Of a stretch of DNA of 64,000 bases, positions 8,765-18,284 are shown one piece after another. The translations under genes were made by a program, and so were the position numbers. This stretch comes from Chitinivibrionales bacterium (GTDB lineage Bacteria; Fibrobacterota; Chitinivibrionia; Chitinivibrionales; JANQEN01): the NCBI GenBank assembly GCA_028278335.1, contig JANQEN010000055.1, positions 62,001 through 126,000 on the forward strand, given 5' to 3'. The notes below the pieces were generated by a model. That model was not told where the DNA came from. It searched no databases and was given only the letters and a program-made list of their open reading frames with translations. Every line of letters begins with the position of its first letter. Positions within the stretch are counted from its first letter, which is position 1.

Positions 8765-10933
8765 ATGACAGAAAAACTACAGGAAACTTTCCCGCCGCTC
8801 TTTGATACACAGACTGAAATACGGAAAGCGCTTCAACGCATACTTGAGCGAATATCCCATATCATTTTAACTCTTGGCATCATTGCTATGGTGCTCTCCT
8901 TTACACGGCTGACCATACTTGGTTGGAAAATGAATATCATTGCTGATCTCATTTTCTATGTTTGTTTGCTGCTGGTAGTTGCTTTACGCAAACGCATTCC
9001 ACTCACCATTGCAATAGCGACACTCATTGCCACAACCGGTATTGACGCACTCATTAGTTTTTATAGTCAGGGTCTTATTAATGTCGGCTTTACCATGCTC
9101 GCAGTAACCTGTCTTACAACAGGCATATTCTTTGGTGCCCGAGCAGGAGTTTCTGTGTTAATTGCATGCGTAGTATGCATAACATTCATTGGGATTTTAG
9201 TCATATCAGGTAATTCCCCTGCTGCAGAGCTACCATCAGACTTCCTCTCTGCACCACAAAACTGGATAACTCAAATTGCAGCATTCACTGCATTATCGGC
9301 TATTTCCCTTGCAATTATTGCTGTTATTATGAATCGATTGAAAAGTGCCTTTGGGAAAATACTCAGTCAAACAGAGGATTTGAAAAAGAGTGAAGAAGAG
9401 TACCGATATCTAGCTGATAATATGGCGGATATTCTCTTTAAAGTAGACATGGAGTTCAATATTGTATATGTGAGCCCCTCAATAGAAAAAATTTGTGGCT
9501 ATACACGACAAGAGTTACAAAAGAAAAACATGAAAGATCTTTTTACCGAGGAATCTTTGACTCGAGCAAAGGATAGCTTCTTTCGTTATGCCGGCGAAGC
9601 CCTTCATAAGAAGATTGACATCCCGCTGATGGAATATGAATATGTTCGCAAAGATGGTAGTACCTTTTGGGGTGAGGTAAAGGGCAACTTTGTCTATGAT
9701 GATAAGGGAGAACTCAGAGGTGCCCAGGGTATGATCCGTGACATCTCTGATCGTAAACATATTACCAAGGAAAAATCTGAATTAGAGCGCAAGCTCCATC
9801 AATCTGAGAAACTACAAGCCATTGGACAATTGGCCGGCGGTGTTGCCCATGACTTTAATAATCAGCTCACAGGGATTGTTGGCTTTGCCAATCTGTTAAA
9901 GCACTCCTATTCCCAGGACACAAAAATTGTAGAGTATGCAGATAATATTCTCACCCCCTGTAGACGGGCAAACGATCTTACTGACAAGCTTCTTGCCTTT
10001 GCCCGTGATGGTGCCTTTAAGCTTGAGCCCGTTGATATACATACTATTCTTGATGAAGTGATCACCATGCTTAAGAGAAGTATCGATAAAACAATCAGGA
10101 TAGTCTGCAATTATGATATTAAAGAGGCTCGCGTTCTCGGTGATGCATCACAACTTCAGAACGCCTTTCTTAATTTGGCCCTCAATGCAAGAGATGCAAT
10201 GCCTCTGGGTGGTCAAATTACCTTTTTAACGCATGCTGTTTACAGCGAACGTAAAAAAAGTGGCGAGCAAGGATCCCATAATCGTAGTCATGATTATCTA
10301 GAAATCACCATTGCCGATACTGGTGTTGGCATTGACGAAAAAATACGGAATCACATTTTTGAGCCCTTCTTTTCAACAAAGGAAAAGGGACATGGATACG
10401 GCATGGGGCTTCCAGCAGTGTATGGAACAATAAAAAGTCATAATGGTAGCATTGATTTTACCTCACAAAAAAATACTGGCACCAGTTTCACAATTAGGCT
10501 TCCATTGTGTAAAAATATTTCAACTGCACGCCAGGCAATCAAACAGGAACAACTGCATTTAGGTACCGGTAACATTCTTGTCATTGACGATGAAGAATCT
10601 GTTCGTAAAATGATCACTGTTGCTCTTAACAACCTTGGCTACTCAGTTACTGCCTTTGACGATGCTTTCTCTGCCATTGATTATTACCGGGAATCAAAGG
10701 ATCAAATCGATTGCGTTCTTCTGGACCTTATCCTTCCCGATATTCATGGTAATGAAGTGCTTAAAGAATTAAAACGAGAGCGGGAGGATATAAAGATAAT
10801 CTTTATGTCCGGGTACAATCCAGACGATTCAGCGCATACCCTCTTGGAAGAAAAACCCACCCATTTTCTTAAGAAGCCCTTTACAACATTGGAGTTATCC
10901 CATACTATAGCAGGTCTTTTGGATAATAATTAG
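8765..10933 (+). CDS. Hybrid histidine kinase (TM-PAS-HisKA-HATPase-REC)
   Basis: A 722-aa sensor kinase. The N-terminus has about six hydrophobic helices between residues 32 and 195. A PAS/PAC unit is about 212-330 (YLADNMADILFKVDMEF to QGMIRDISDR). HisKA carries GGVAHDFNNQL (His about 362). HATPase_c has NARDAMP, DTGVGI and a GMGLP G2 box. The receiver has ILVIDDEESVR and the aspartate in VLLDLILPD. It is the same domain class as the kinase at 3865-6147 but with a different sensor part, so the two are not recent duplicates. It converges on the SNF2 gene with 9 bp between stop codons. No separate response regulator or output gene is near. Confidence 0.93.
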   Translation: MTEKLQETFPPLFDTQTEIRKALQRILERISHIILTLGIIAMVLSFTRLTILGWKMNIIADLIFYVCLLLVVALRKRIPLTIAIATLIATTGIDALISFYSQGLINVGFTMLAVTCLTTGIFFGARAGVSVLIACVVCITFIGILVISGNSPAAELPSDFLSAPQNWITQIAAFTALSAISLAIIAVIMNRLKSAFGKILSQTEDLKKSEEEYRYLADNMADILFKVDMEFNIVYVSPSIEKICGYTRQELQKKNMKDLFTEESLTRAKDSFFRYAGEALHKKIDIPLMEYEYVRKDGSTFWGEVKGNFVYDDKGELRGAQGMIRDISDRKHITKEKSELERKLHQSEKLQAIGQLAGGVAHDFNNQLTGIVGFANLLKHSYSQDTKIVEYADNILTPCRRANDLTDKLLAFARDGAFKLEPVDIHTILDEVITMLKRSIDKTIRIVCNYDIKEARVLGDASQLQNAFLNLALNARDAMPLGGQITFLTHAVYSERKKSGEQGSHNRSHDYLEITIADTGVGIDEKIRNHIFEPFFSTKEKGHGYGMGLPAVYGTIKSHNGSIDFTSQKNTGTSFTIRLPLCKNISTARQAIKQEQLHLGTGNILVIDDEESVRKMITVALNNLGYSVTAFDDAFSAIDYYRESKDQIDCVLLDLILPDIHGNEVLKELKREREDIKIIFMSGYNPDDSAHTLLEEKPTHFLKKPFTTLELSHTIAGLLDNN

Positions 10934-10942
10934 TATCAAGTT

Positions 10943-13510
10943 TTATGAAAAAAGTGCCAGAATATCCTCTTTTGAAAGCTCTTTTATAAATGACTTTTCT
11001 TGCTTGATAAGCGCAGAGGAGAGTTTGCTTTTTTTCGCTTGCATCGCCATTACCCGTTCCTCTATTGAGTTTGCTGTTATAAATTTATACATAAAGACCT
11101 CTTTGGTTTGCCCAATACGGTGCGCTCGGTCTGTAGCTTGATTTTCTACAGCAGGGTTCCACCAAGGGTCCATATGAATAACATAATCAGCTTCAATCAG
11201 GTTGAGTCCAACACCACCGGCCTTGAGGGAGATAAGAAAAACAGGGACATTATTTTCTCGAAAATTTGAAACGCATTTCTGCCGATTCTGGGTTTTGCCA
11301 GTAAGCAACTCATGAGGAATCTGCTTTGTAAAGAGTCTTTTTTTTAGTAATTGAAGCACTGATTCAAATTGAGAGAAAACCAGGACCCGATGGCCTTCAG
11401 TTAAAATTGTATCGATGTACTCATCAAAGAGTAAAAACTTCCCCGACTCATCCTCATAGTTATCATCAACTAAAACCGGGTGACAACAGATTTGACGTAA
11501 TCGAAGCATTCCCTCAATAACAGCAATTCCCGATCGTTCAACACCTTCGGTATTCATTGTTGATACAATTTTTCCTAAATAGGCCTCACGCACAATATCA
11601 TAGAGGATTCTCTGTTTGGTGACCATTTCAGTATAGACAACGCTCTCAGTCTTAGCTGGCAACTCTTTAGCAACTTGCTGTTTGGTTCTTCGTAAAACAA
11701 AGGGGAAAATGATCTTCTTTAAAAAGGTAAGTGCAGACTGCTCTTGATCAGACTCAATCGGTTTTACAATCCTCTCATGAAACTGATGCAATGTCCCAAG
11801 CATCCCCGGATTAAGAAACGCAAAAAGTGACCACAATTCAACCAAACTATTTTCAATTGGGGTACCACTAAGAGCTAACCGGTTCTTACTAGTTAGTTTT
11901 CGTACCACTTTACTAATACGAGAGTCTGGATTCTTTATGGTTTGTGATTCATCAAGGATCACATAGTTAAAGGTACAATCCGTAAAAAAATCTTGATCTC
12001 GAAGGATCATACCATAGGTTGTGAGGATAACATCGGCTAGGGTATAATGCTTTTGAATACTATCCCTTTTTGAGCCATGATAACAGGCTACAACCAACTG
12101 TGGTGCAAATTTTTGTGCTTCATGACACCAATTAAACAAAAGGGTTGTTGGCACGACTACACAGCTTGTTTTTGGTTGACTATTAAGAGAACGCTCTCTC
12201 TCTAAAAGTGCCAAAGCCTGAATAGTCTTTCCCAAGCCCATATCATCGGCAAGACACCCGCCAAACCCAAAGGACTTTAAAAAGTAGATCCAATCATACC
12301 CGGCCTTTTGATAGGGCCGCATAGTACAAATAAGATTTTTTGACACTTCCTGTTGCTTGATACCGGAAAAATCTTTTAGTCGCTCCAACTGGACAAAAAA
12401 GGATTCATCAGCACATTTCTCATCGGCAAGTTCGTACAACTCCTCTAGTACAGGAAGATATTGTGAAGAAACAACGACCAGGTTTTCATCATCAGGTATA
12501 GGCACAAAAGTAAACACTCTTCTGAGCGTCTCAAGCCAGGAATCAGGAATCTCACCAACAGTTCCATCACTTAGTTGAACATAGTTTCTCTCCTTTAGAG
12601 CAGCCTGTACTAATACAGCCAATGATGTTGGAATTCCTTGAAATTCGGCATGCATGGTGCAGGAAAAGGATCCCAGATGTTCTGCGCCAATTGATAGCAT
12701 TAGAGTCGGTTTTTGTGCAGTCTGCCTGTAGGCAATAATATTTTTATGACCATAAATTTCAAATCCTGCCTTACTCAAAAGAGGAAGGTATTCATCAATC
12801 CAATCCTCTTTGTTCATGTCCGGCAAAAAGCTACCCCGATAATACTGTTTTACAGAGTGCTTCATAAGTTGCTGGTAGAGAATTTTTTCTCGAGCCAATG
12901 AACGCTTAACACAGAGGATTTCCTTTGACTCAATAGGGATATAACGACATTGTTCAGTATCTTGAGAGAAGAATTCAGCGTAGCGTTGCTTATTCTCGAA
13001 AGGATAGTAGGCATATCTAAGAGATATGACTAAGTCATAGTCTTGCTGTGACAGGTATAGACGTGGTATCGGCTTGGGAAACACATTTTTAACGGGCTTG
13101 TCCAACACACCTTGATCCGTATACACATTTAAAGCGGCCTCAGAATTGGAGCCCATTTGAGTTGAGGGACTCTTCCCATCTTCATTGCAATGGGCTTTTG
13201 TTTCTGAATCTATCATATTAGGTGTGTGTGGAGAGGATTGACGATCTAAAAGAGCAAACATTGTTGCAACCACATGCTCACAGGCTCCACCAAGCATAAA
13301 TGAGCAAGTACATTCATATCTCCACTTCGTACCCTTTTCCGATGGGAACAGTAGTACTCTATACTCTTCATTGTTATCATGAACAAGTGCACTAAAGAGA
13401 TCGTTCCGTGATGTAATTTCCTTTACAGCATTTTCATCACTCAGATTCTTCCCAACAGAAATAACAGTCGGTAATGCACAATTATAGATAGTAGATTCAG
13501 ATAAATTCAT
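10943..13510 (-). CDS. SNF2-family helicase with SWIM zinc finger
   Basis: A large RapA/HepA-like ATPase that remodels protein-DNA or RNA-polymerase complexes. The N-terminus carries a SWIM zinc finger (YECTCSFMLGGACEHVVA: C-x-C...C-x-H). The helicase core has Walker A in LADDMGLGKT, a DESQ box in place of the usual DEAH/DEAQ (VILDESQTIKNP), motif III LSGTPIENSL, and the C-terminal lobe with GVGLNLIEA and NQATDRAHRIGQ. The frame can be extended to a GTG at 13597 (884 aa), but those 29 residues look unlike domain sequence. I prefer the ATG at 13510 (MNLSES, 855 aa); neither start has a clear ribosome-binding site. The residue change in box II (His or Ala to Ser) is tolerated in SNF2 proteins. 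Confidence 0.92.
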   Translation of the reverse strand: MNLSESTIYNCALPTVISVGKNLSDENAVKEITSRNDLFSALVHDNNEEYRVLLFPSEKGTKWRYECTCSFMLGGACEHVVATMFALLDRQSSPHTPNMIDSETKAHCNEDGKSPSTQMGSNSEAALNVYTDQGVLDKPVKNVFPKPIPRLYLSQQDYDLVISLRYAYYPFENKQRYAEFFSQDTEQCRYIPIESKEILCVKRSLAREKILYQQLMKHSVKQYYRGSFLPDMNKEDWIDEYLPLLSKAGFEIYGHKNIIAYRQTAQKPTLMLSIGAEHLGSFSCTMHAEFQGIPTSLAVLVQAALKERNYVQLSDGTVGEIPDSWLETLRRVFTFVPIPDDENLVVVSSQYLPVLEELYELADEKCADESFFVQLERLKDFSGIKQQEVSKNLICTMRPYQKAGYDWIYFLKSFGFGGCLADDMGLGKTIQALALLERERSLNSQPKTSCVVVPTTLLFNWCHEAQKFAPQLVVACYHGSKRDSIQKHYTLADVILTTYGMILRDQDFFTDCTFNYVILDESQTIKNPDSRISKVVRKLTSKNRLALSGTPIENSLVELWSLFAFLNPGMLGTLHQFHERIVKPIESDQEQSALTFLKKIIFPFVLRRTKQQVAKELPAKTESVVYTEMVTKQRILYDIVREAYLGKIVSTMNTEGVERSGIAVIEGMLRLRQICCHPVLVDDNYEDESGKFLLFDEYIDTILTEGHRVLVFSQFESVLQLLKKRLFTKQIPHELLTGKTQNRQKCVSNFRENNVPVFLISLKAGGVGLNLIEADYVIHMDPWWNPAVENQATDRAHRIGQTKEVFMYKFITANSIEERVMAMQAKKSKLSSALIKQEKSFIKELSKEDILALFS

Positions 13511-13765
13511 GGCAAATGTATAAATTGCTTTGTGAACTAAAGTGATTGAGCGTATTTTACTACAACACACATCCCTTTTAATTACCGTACCATTCACATT
13601 GGTACTACCAACTCAAAAATATTTTTTACCCCCGCTCATATGCTGATCACATGCAATATTAGTATCATAGAATCTAACTGGTAGGATTAAAAAAAGGAAG
13701 AATAATTGGTCAACAGGATCAAAATGAGCTGCATCTACCATTATGATGGCAAAAGGTTTGAATTT

Positions 13766-13783
13766 TCACTATAATAATAGTGA
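13766..13783 (+). promoter_or_regulatory. Palindrome overlapping a TATAAT box
   Basis: TCACTAT-AATA-ATAGTGA is a perfect 7-bp-arm palindrome with TATAAT (13770-13775) inside it, 33 bp before the ATG of the small membrane-protein gene. A -10 element inside an operator-like palindrome suggests a regulated promoter. No good -35 element was found. Confidence 0.35.
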
Positions 13784-13816
13784 TACCAATTGATTGAAAT
13801 TGAGTAAGGATTCTCT

Positions 13817-14023
13817 ATGCTTGTTTGGTTTATCGCAATTGTGTTTTTAGTTGCAATTTTCTATTTCATCTTTATCCATAGTAAATTGTACAAGAATATC
13901 CGGGGAGAAGGTATTGCCCTACGATTGTTGAAAAAAACCTATAAAGTGGGTGGAATTACAAAAACAGAGTACTTTCGATTAAAAAAAGACGTAGAGGAGA
14001 GTTCTGAAGAGGAAGATGAATAG
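13817..14023 (+). CDS. Small SHOCT-like membrane protein
   Basis: A 68-aa protein with one membrane helix at residues 3-22. The C-terminal segment (about 35-58, LLKKTYKVGGITKTEYFRLK) matches the SHOCT pattern of a short helix, a Gly turn and a second helix, and is followed by an acidic tail (EESSEEEDE). AAGGA lies seven bases before the ATG. SHOCT modules are short oligomerisation or regulatory units with no known enzymatic role. It stands alone. Function unknown. Confidence 0.75.
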   Translation: MLVWFIAIVFLVAIFYFIFIHSKLYKNIRGEGIALRLLKKTYKVGGITKTEYFRLKKDVEESSEEEDE

Positions 14024-14082
14024 TCTCATGTATTAGGGACCCCAGCAGAAATTTTACAGTTTATTGTAGTCCGTCACCAAGC

Positions 14083-14262
14083 AAGTTTAACCCTGACTAT
14101 GCAGTAGGAGTGGATGCAGAAGTACAAGATTATGATTTAGTAAGACTTGAAGGTTTTGAAGGGCATATCTACAAGGTGATATGGCCGAAAAACCTGAAAG
14201 TCTTAATAGGCATAGGATTGTGCTTCTGCGCTACTACCTATTGCATAATCTGGGTTTAACAC
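14083..14262. repeat. MITE-like inverted repeat, ~50-nt arms
   Basis: The left arm near 14084-14133 (GTTTAACCCTGACTATGCAG...) matches the reverse complement of about 14210-14260 (GTTAAACCCAGATTATGCAA...) at roughly 36 of 50 positions. Well-kept blocks are AACCC, TATGCA, TAGG and GCAGAAG-ACAA. The centre of ~75 bp has no open frame. Its size and shape suggest a non-autonomous element or its remnant. The flanks show no obvious target duplication. The remainder of 14024-14349 is AT-rich. Confidence 0.5.
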
Positions 14263-14349
14263 TTTTGTAACAATTATTGAACACTCCTAAATTTATTTTA
14301 TAGCATACGTTGTTTTAATAAATAAATACTCAATGAAAAGGATGTGTTA

Positions 14350-15540
14350 ATGTATCTTAGAGAAGAAAATCCCTCAAAAGTTACCCATGCAGACATTGTG
14401 GTTGGTATTCCCTCTTTTAAGGAGGCTGATTCAATTGCCTACCCCACAGAGCAGGTTAGTTTAGGATTAAAAAAATATTTCCCCAATTATTCATCGGTTA
14501 TTATTAATGCTGACAACCACTCACCTGACAAAACAGAAGAGGTTTTTCTCAACACAAACACAGAAATCCCTAAAATTTACATTACAACACCTCCTGACAC
14601 TCCAGGAAAGGGTTTTAATATTGAAAATCTGTTCCGTAAAGCTCACGAACTAAAAGCAAAAGTTTTTATTTGTGTTGATGCAGACCTATTAAGTATCACA
14701 CCGGAGTGGATTAAATATTTTGCTGAGCCGATCCTTGATGGATATGACTATGTTACACCAGTATATTCAAGACATAAATATGACGGCACCATCACTAATG
14801 CCATTTGCTATCCGCTTATATATTCTCTCTTCTGCAAAGATATTCGCCAACCAATTGGCGGTGATTTTGCACTTTCTGCCCCCCTAATGGACCATATCAT
14901 TTGTCAACCATGGCATACCACCACAGAGGAATATGGTGTTGATATTTTTATGTCTATGAATGCGATTGCCGGAGGATTTAAAGTATGTAAAACCGGATTG
15001 GGCTCAAAAAAGCATAAACCCAGCGCACCCAAACTGGGACCGATGTTTACCCAAGTGGTAAGCACAGCATTTCTTATTATCACACGAACCGTCGAGGAGT
15101 GGCGAACTAAAAATAGTATTGAGGAAGCACAACAATTTGGGTTACAGCACCTTGACCCACCGCAAGATCTCGATGTGGATAGAGAATCAATTAAGGCACA
15201 AGCCATTGCAGAGTTCACCGCACAGAGAGAACTCTTACAAAAAGTCATTAATCCAGAGACCTTCTCTCAGGTTGATGCCATGTATGCCAGCGGTGATATT
15301 AATATCTCCGCAAAACAGTGGGCGCTTATGGTATTTGATATTATCAGTAACTTTCAAGAGGCTGAAGATCGTTTGGCTATGGTTAATGGTTTAAAGGGAC
15401 TCTATTTTGGAAGGACCTTTTCCTTTATGAACAAAACATGGGATATGTCAAGCGAAGAGGCGGAGGTGCTTATTAAGGAACAGGCACAGTGTTTTTTTGA
15501 CAATCGTCACTATCTTATTGATAAATTATCCCAGAAATAA
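14350..15540 (+). CDS. Glycosyltransferase, mannosylglycerate/GpgS-like GT-A fold
   Basis: A 396-aa cytosolic enzyme. It opens with a GT-A Rossmann strand (DIVVGIPSFKEADSI), then INADNHSPD, a GKGFNIENLF loop and the metal-binding DxD as VDADLLS. A later conserved loop IRQPIGGDFALS matches the 'EQPLGGE' region of mannosylglycerate synthase (GT78), and the length fits (about 397). Such enzymes join a sugar nucleotide to D-glycerate or 3-phosphoglycerate to make compatible solutes; here the acceptor is inferred only. The ATG at 14350 is preferred over a GTG at 14344 because AAAGGA sits seven bases before the ATG. It stands alone and converges on the Gx-transporter gene. Confidence 0.7.
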   Translation: MYLREENPSKVTHADIVVGIPSFKEADSIAYPTEQVSLGLKKYFPNYSSVIINADNHSPDKTEEVFLNTNTEIPKIYITTPPDTPGKGFNIENLFRKAHELKAKVFICVDADLLSITPEWIKYFAEPILDGYDYVTPVYSRHKYDGTITNAICYPLIYSLFCKDIRQPIGGDFALSAPLMDHIICQPWHTTTEEYGVDIFMSMNAIAGGFKVCKTGLGSKKHKPSAPKLGPMFTQVVSTAFLIITRTVEEWRTKNSIEEAQQFGLQHLDPPQDLDVDRESIKAQAIAEFTAQRELLQKVINPETFSQVDAMYASGDINISAKQWALMVFDIISNFQEAEDRLAMVNGLKGLYFGRTFSFMNKTWDMSSEEAEVLIKEQAQCFFDNRHYLIDKLSQK

Positions 15541-15549
15541 TGAGTTTTA

Positions 15550-16680
15550 CTACTCAGAGTTAGTTGTTATAACAGTGTCGGCAACCTGATTAAATAGCTC
15601 TGTAACTGCCTGTCTAGGATTTCGCAGGCCTTTTTTTATAAAATATAAGGCCTGTTTTCTTACCATATCAACAATCGCCGGAAACTTCTCTGCGGCTATA
15701 AGTCCTGCATACAGGGTTATCTTATTGTGTGGAAACATTCCCTTAAGGCCACTCATCAACAGGGAATGAAAGGAAAGAAATATAAAAAGAGTTGAGGTTT
15801 GTAACCACACCCACAATCGAATCCACTGAGTTCCAGTCGCAGCAATTCCTTCATAGGATATAAAAGTTGCATAGGGTACTTTTGTGCCATAGGTAAAAAA
15901 ACTATTAAAGATTGCCACAAATAAAAAGAGCATCCAGAATCGTGTGATAGGGTAGAAAAACGCGATGATTGAGCCCCTTTTAACAAGTTGGACTAGCACA
16001 GTGACCATCCCCGCAATACACAATAGTATTAGATTATACTTAATAAACATAAGGGATATGCAGAGCAACAATAAAATAGACCCAAAGATCCCCCCGACAA
16101 AAGTTGGTTTCACCGTATCTGGTTGACAAGGCACCTTTTGATCGTATGATAATTGAAAGGCCTCTGTCATAGATACAATTAAAGGAGTGATCAATCCAAC
16201 GATACTACCAAACGTCAATGATGCAATTAACATAAGGGGAAGTTGATAAAAGAGATGAAGATTTCTTGCCATAATTAGATATACGGCAAAAAGCTGCCCG
16301 GCATTATGGCTTAATGCACCAAGTATCGCCAAACCGACTGTGCCAAGAAATCCTTTTCTTCCAACGGTATACCATGCCATTGCCATAACGAAACAGGCAC
16401 AGAGAGCTCCACTTAAGCTAAGGAGTACGGTTATGAAGGAAAATCCAAAATAAAAACTTACAATCCAGGTTCGAAGGAAGATGAACAGGAGAGACTCTAT
16501 AAAACCAAATTTAATAATCCAAAGAATAGTTATACAATTTGCTAGTCCAGGTTTTAACCAAGGAAAAAAGGGTATTCGAGGAATAAAAAACTCTATAGTA
16601 CTAATAGCGACAGCCATAAGTAAGAGGCATGCCTTAAGAACAATTTCCTTATCTTTGTTTTGATTATTGGGCAATTGCAT
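15550..16680 (-). CDS. Gx-transporter / CbiQ-like fusion membrane protein
   Basis: A polytopic membrane protein of 376 aa from the ATG at 16680; a TTG at 16716 would add 12 residues. Residues to about 185 match the Gx-transporter / heptaprenyl-diphosphate-synthase component I family (e.g. RIPFFPWLKPGLANCITI). The C-terminal half looks like an ECF-transporter T component (CbiQ-type): several membrane helices followed by a cytoplasmic helical region (about 310-376). The start overlaps the NusG-II gene by 17 bp, so they are translationally coupled. In other bacteria Gx and NusG-II genes occur together with flavin-transfer (ApbE) or redox genes; thioredoxin reductase follows the pattern here. Substrate unknown. 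The two-domain reading of the C-half is an inference. Confidence 0.75.
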   Translation of the reverse strand: MQLPNNQNKDKEIVLKACLLLMAVAISTIEFFIPRIPFFPWLKPGLANCITILWIIKFGFIESLLFIFLRTWIVSFYFGFSFITVLLSLSGALCACFVMAMAWYTVGRKGFLGTVGLAILGALSHNAGQLFAVYLIMARNLHLFYQLPLMLIASLTFGSIVGLITPLIVSMTEAFQLSYDQKVPCQPDTVKPTFVGGIFGSILLLLCISLMFIKYNLILLCIAGMVTVLVQLVKRGSIIAFFYPITRFWMLFLFVAIFNSFFTYGTKVPYATFISYEGIAATGTQWIRLWVWLQTSTLFIFLSFHSLLMSGLKGMFPHNKITLYAGLIAAEKFPAIVDMVRKQALYFIKKGLRNPRQAVTELFNQVADTVITTNSE

Positions 16681-17059
16681 CAATATGATCGTCCTCGCCC
16701 TTACCAGTAACTTCAATTATCACATGATTGGGAGCACAAACAAGTTGCTGATAGGATTTATTGATTGTTCCCATTTTAACACAAATCTGTTCTCTACAAC
16801 AGGAAGACTCGATAGAGACCTTTCCATCTTTGATTTTTACAACCATTGGACCATCATGCCCCGCCACCGTAAAGGTTCTGTCTACATAGAGTGGATACTC
16901 AGCATAGAGTGTATTGTTTTTATACACCTGTACTCCGGAGGGTTTATTTCTTTGCATAAAGGGTAATATAGTAAGAGATACCGCAATAATAAGCACTATG
17001 AGGACAATATCAAATATGGTTACCCTTTTCATTGTTCTATCAGTTGATGTATCGGACAT
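16664..17059 (-). CDS. NusG domain II-containing membrane-anchored protein
   Basis: A 131-aa protein with an N-terminal membrane anchor about residues 17-34 and then a single beta-barrel NusG-II domain outside the membrane (SIESSCCREQICVKMGTINK). The SCCREQICV cysteine cluster is typical of the family and may bind a metal or form disulfides. It is the usual small partner of Gx-transporter proteins. It overlaps the Gx gene and lies 39 bp after trxB, so trxB, this gene and the Gx gene form one operon on the minus strand. Confidence 0.85.
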   Translation of the reverse strand: MSDTSTDRTMKRVTIFDIVLIVLIIAVSLTILPFMQRNKPSGVQVYKNNTLYAEYPLYVDRTFTVAGHDGPMVVKIKDGKVSIESSCCREQICVKMGTINKSYQQLVCAPNHVIIEVTGKGEDDHIDAIAQ

Positions 17060-17098
17060 TATGTGTCTTTACTTTGCATTAGCGAGGCGTGGTGTTCT

Positions 17099-18049
17099 TT
17101 ACTTCCCTGCTGTAATGAGCCATCGTTCGCATTCAATTGCTGCCATACAGCCGCTCCCAGCGGCAGAAATTGCCTGCCGATATTTTGAATCCTGCACATC
17201 ACCTGCTGCAAAAACTCCTTCAACAGAAGTCTCGGTTGAATCAGCGTGAGTAATGATATATCCTGTGTCTGTAGTATCAAGCTGCCCTGACAAAAATGAG
17301 GTATTGGGGGTATGGCCAATTGCTTCAAAGGCACCGGCCACTTTGAGTTCCGACTCTTCCCCACTCTTGGTATCCTTCAATCGCAATCCAGTAAGCATTT
17401 CGTTGCCAAGAAATTCTTCGACAACTTTGTTCCAAAGAATTTCGATCTTTGGATGTTCCAAGGCACGCTGCTGCATAATGTGGCTTGCTCTCAATTGGTC
17501 CCGCCGATGAATAAGATATACCTTACTCCCAAACTGGGTTAAATGGGTAGCCTCCTCTACTGCAGCATCGCCGCCACCAATAACAGCGAGTTCTTTATCA
17601 CGAAAAATTGGCAAAGCACCATCACAGACCGCACAGGCAGATATCCCTTTAGTCCATAGTTTTTTCTCCGAATCTAATGGAAGTCTGCGTGCTGTGGCAC
17701 CAGTTGCCACAATAAGAGAGTCTGTTTCAAATTCTTGATTACTCATCGAAACTAAGGTGAAGGGCCTCTTGTCAATTAACACCGAAGTAATATCCTCCAT
17801 AATTAATCGTGCACCAAGGTTAATTGCCTGTTGGCGCATTTCAGCCATAAGTGCCTGTCCATCAATTCCCTTTGAAAATCCAGGGAAATTTTCAACTACA
17901 CCGGTGGTCATTAATTGTCCACCGGGCATTCCTCCACTTTGGAAACCTTCAAAAACAAGGGGTGTCAAATTAGCACGAGCAGTATAAATCGCTGCTGTAA
18001 GTCCAGCTGGTCCAGAACCTAAAATGATAACCTTCTCTTTTTGTGGCAT
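17099..18049 (-). CDS. trxB: Thioredoxin reductase
   Basis: A 316-aa flavoprotein that reduces thioredoxin with NADPH. The FAD-binding GSGPAGLTAAIY lies at the N-terminus. The redox centre is CAVC in ISACAVCDGALPIF (about residues 135-140; the family standard is CATC). The NADPH loop is GGGDAAVEEA, and the C-terminal FAD motif is GVFAAGDVQD. Its length is typical (about 310-320). AAGGTAGG precedes the ATG by about five bases. It leads an operon with NusG-II and Gx-transporter genes. Confidence 0.95.
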   Translation of the reverse strand: MPQKEKVIILGSGPAGLTAAIYTARANLTPLVFEGFQSGGMPGGQLMTTGVVENFPGFSKGIDGQALMAEMRQQAINLGARLIMEDITSVLIDKRPFTLVSMSNQEFETDSLIVATGATARRLPLDSEKKLWTKGISACAVCDGALPIFRDKELAVIGGGDAAVEEATHLTQFGSKVYLIHRRDQLRASHIMQQRALEHPKIEILWNKVVEEFLGNEMLTGLRLKDTKSGEESELKVAGAFEAIGHTPNTSFLSGQLDTTDTGYIITHADSTETSVEGVFAAGDVQDSKYRQAISAAGSGCMAAIECERWLITAGK

Positions 18050-18251
18050 ATGAACCTACCTTATAATGTATATGATTATCAATATGAATTATTTGCAAAG
18101 TAATTATCAATTAACAAAGTGAATGATATAAAAATACATCACTTCATCCGATAAAGAGAAAGTTAGTAAAGGAGAGGCACTACTAAAACAAACAGGACTC
18201 TCAAACAATAAAGGCACCCTATAAGTTATTTATATCTAAAAATAGAGTAAT

Positions 18252-18284
18252 AAAAGCTGGGAATTAATATTCATCCCAGCTTTT
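18252..18284 (-). terminator. Stem-loop spanning the carB stop codon
   Basis: A perfect 11-bp stem, AAAAGCTGGGA / TCCCAGCTTTT, with an 11-nt loop that contains the carB stop (18264-18266). The minus-strand 3' arm ends in TTTT followed by ATTACT, so it can work as an intrinsic terminator for the thiS-carA-carB transcript. Confidence 0.65.
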
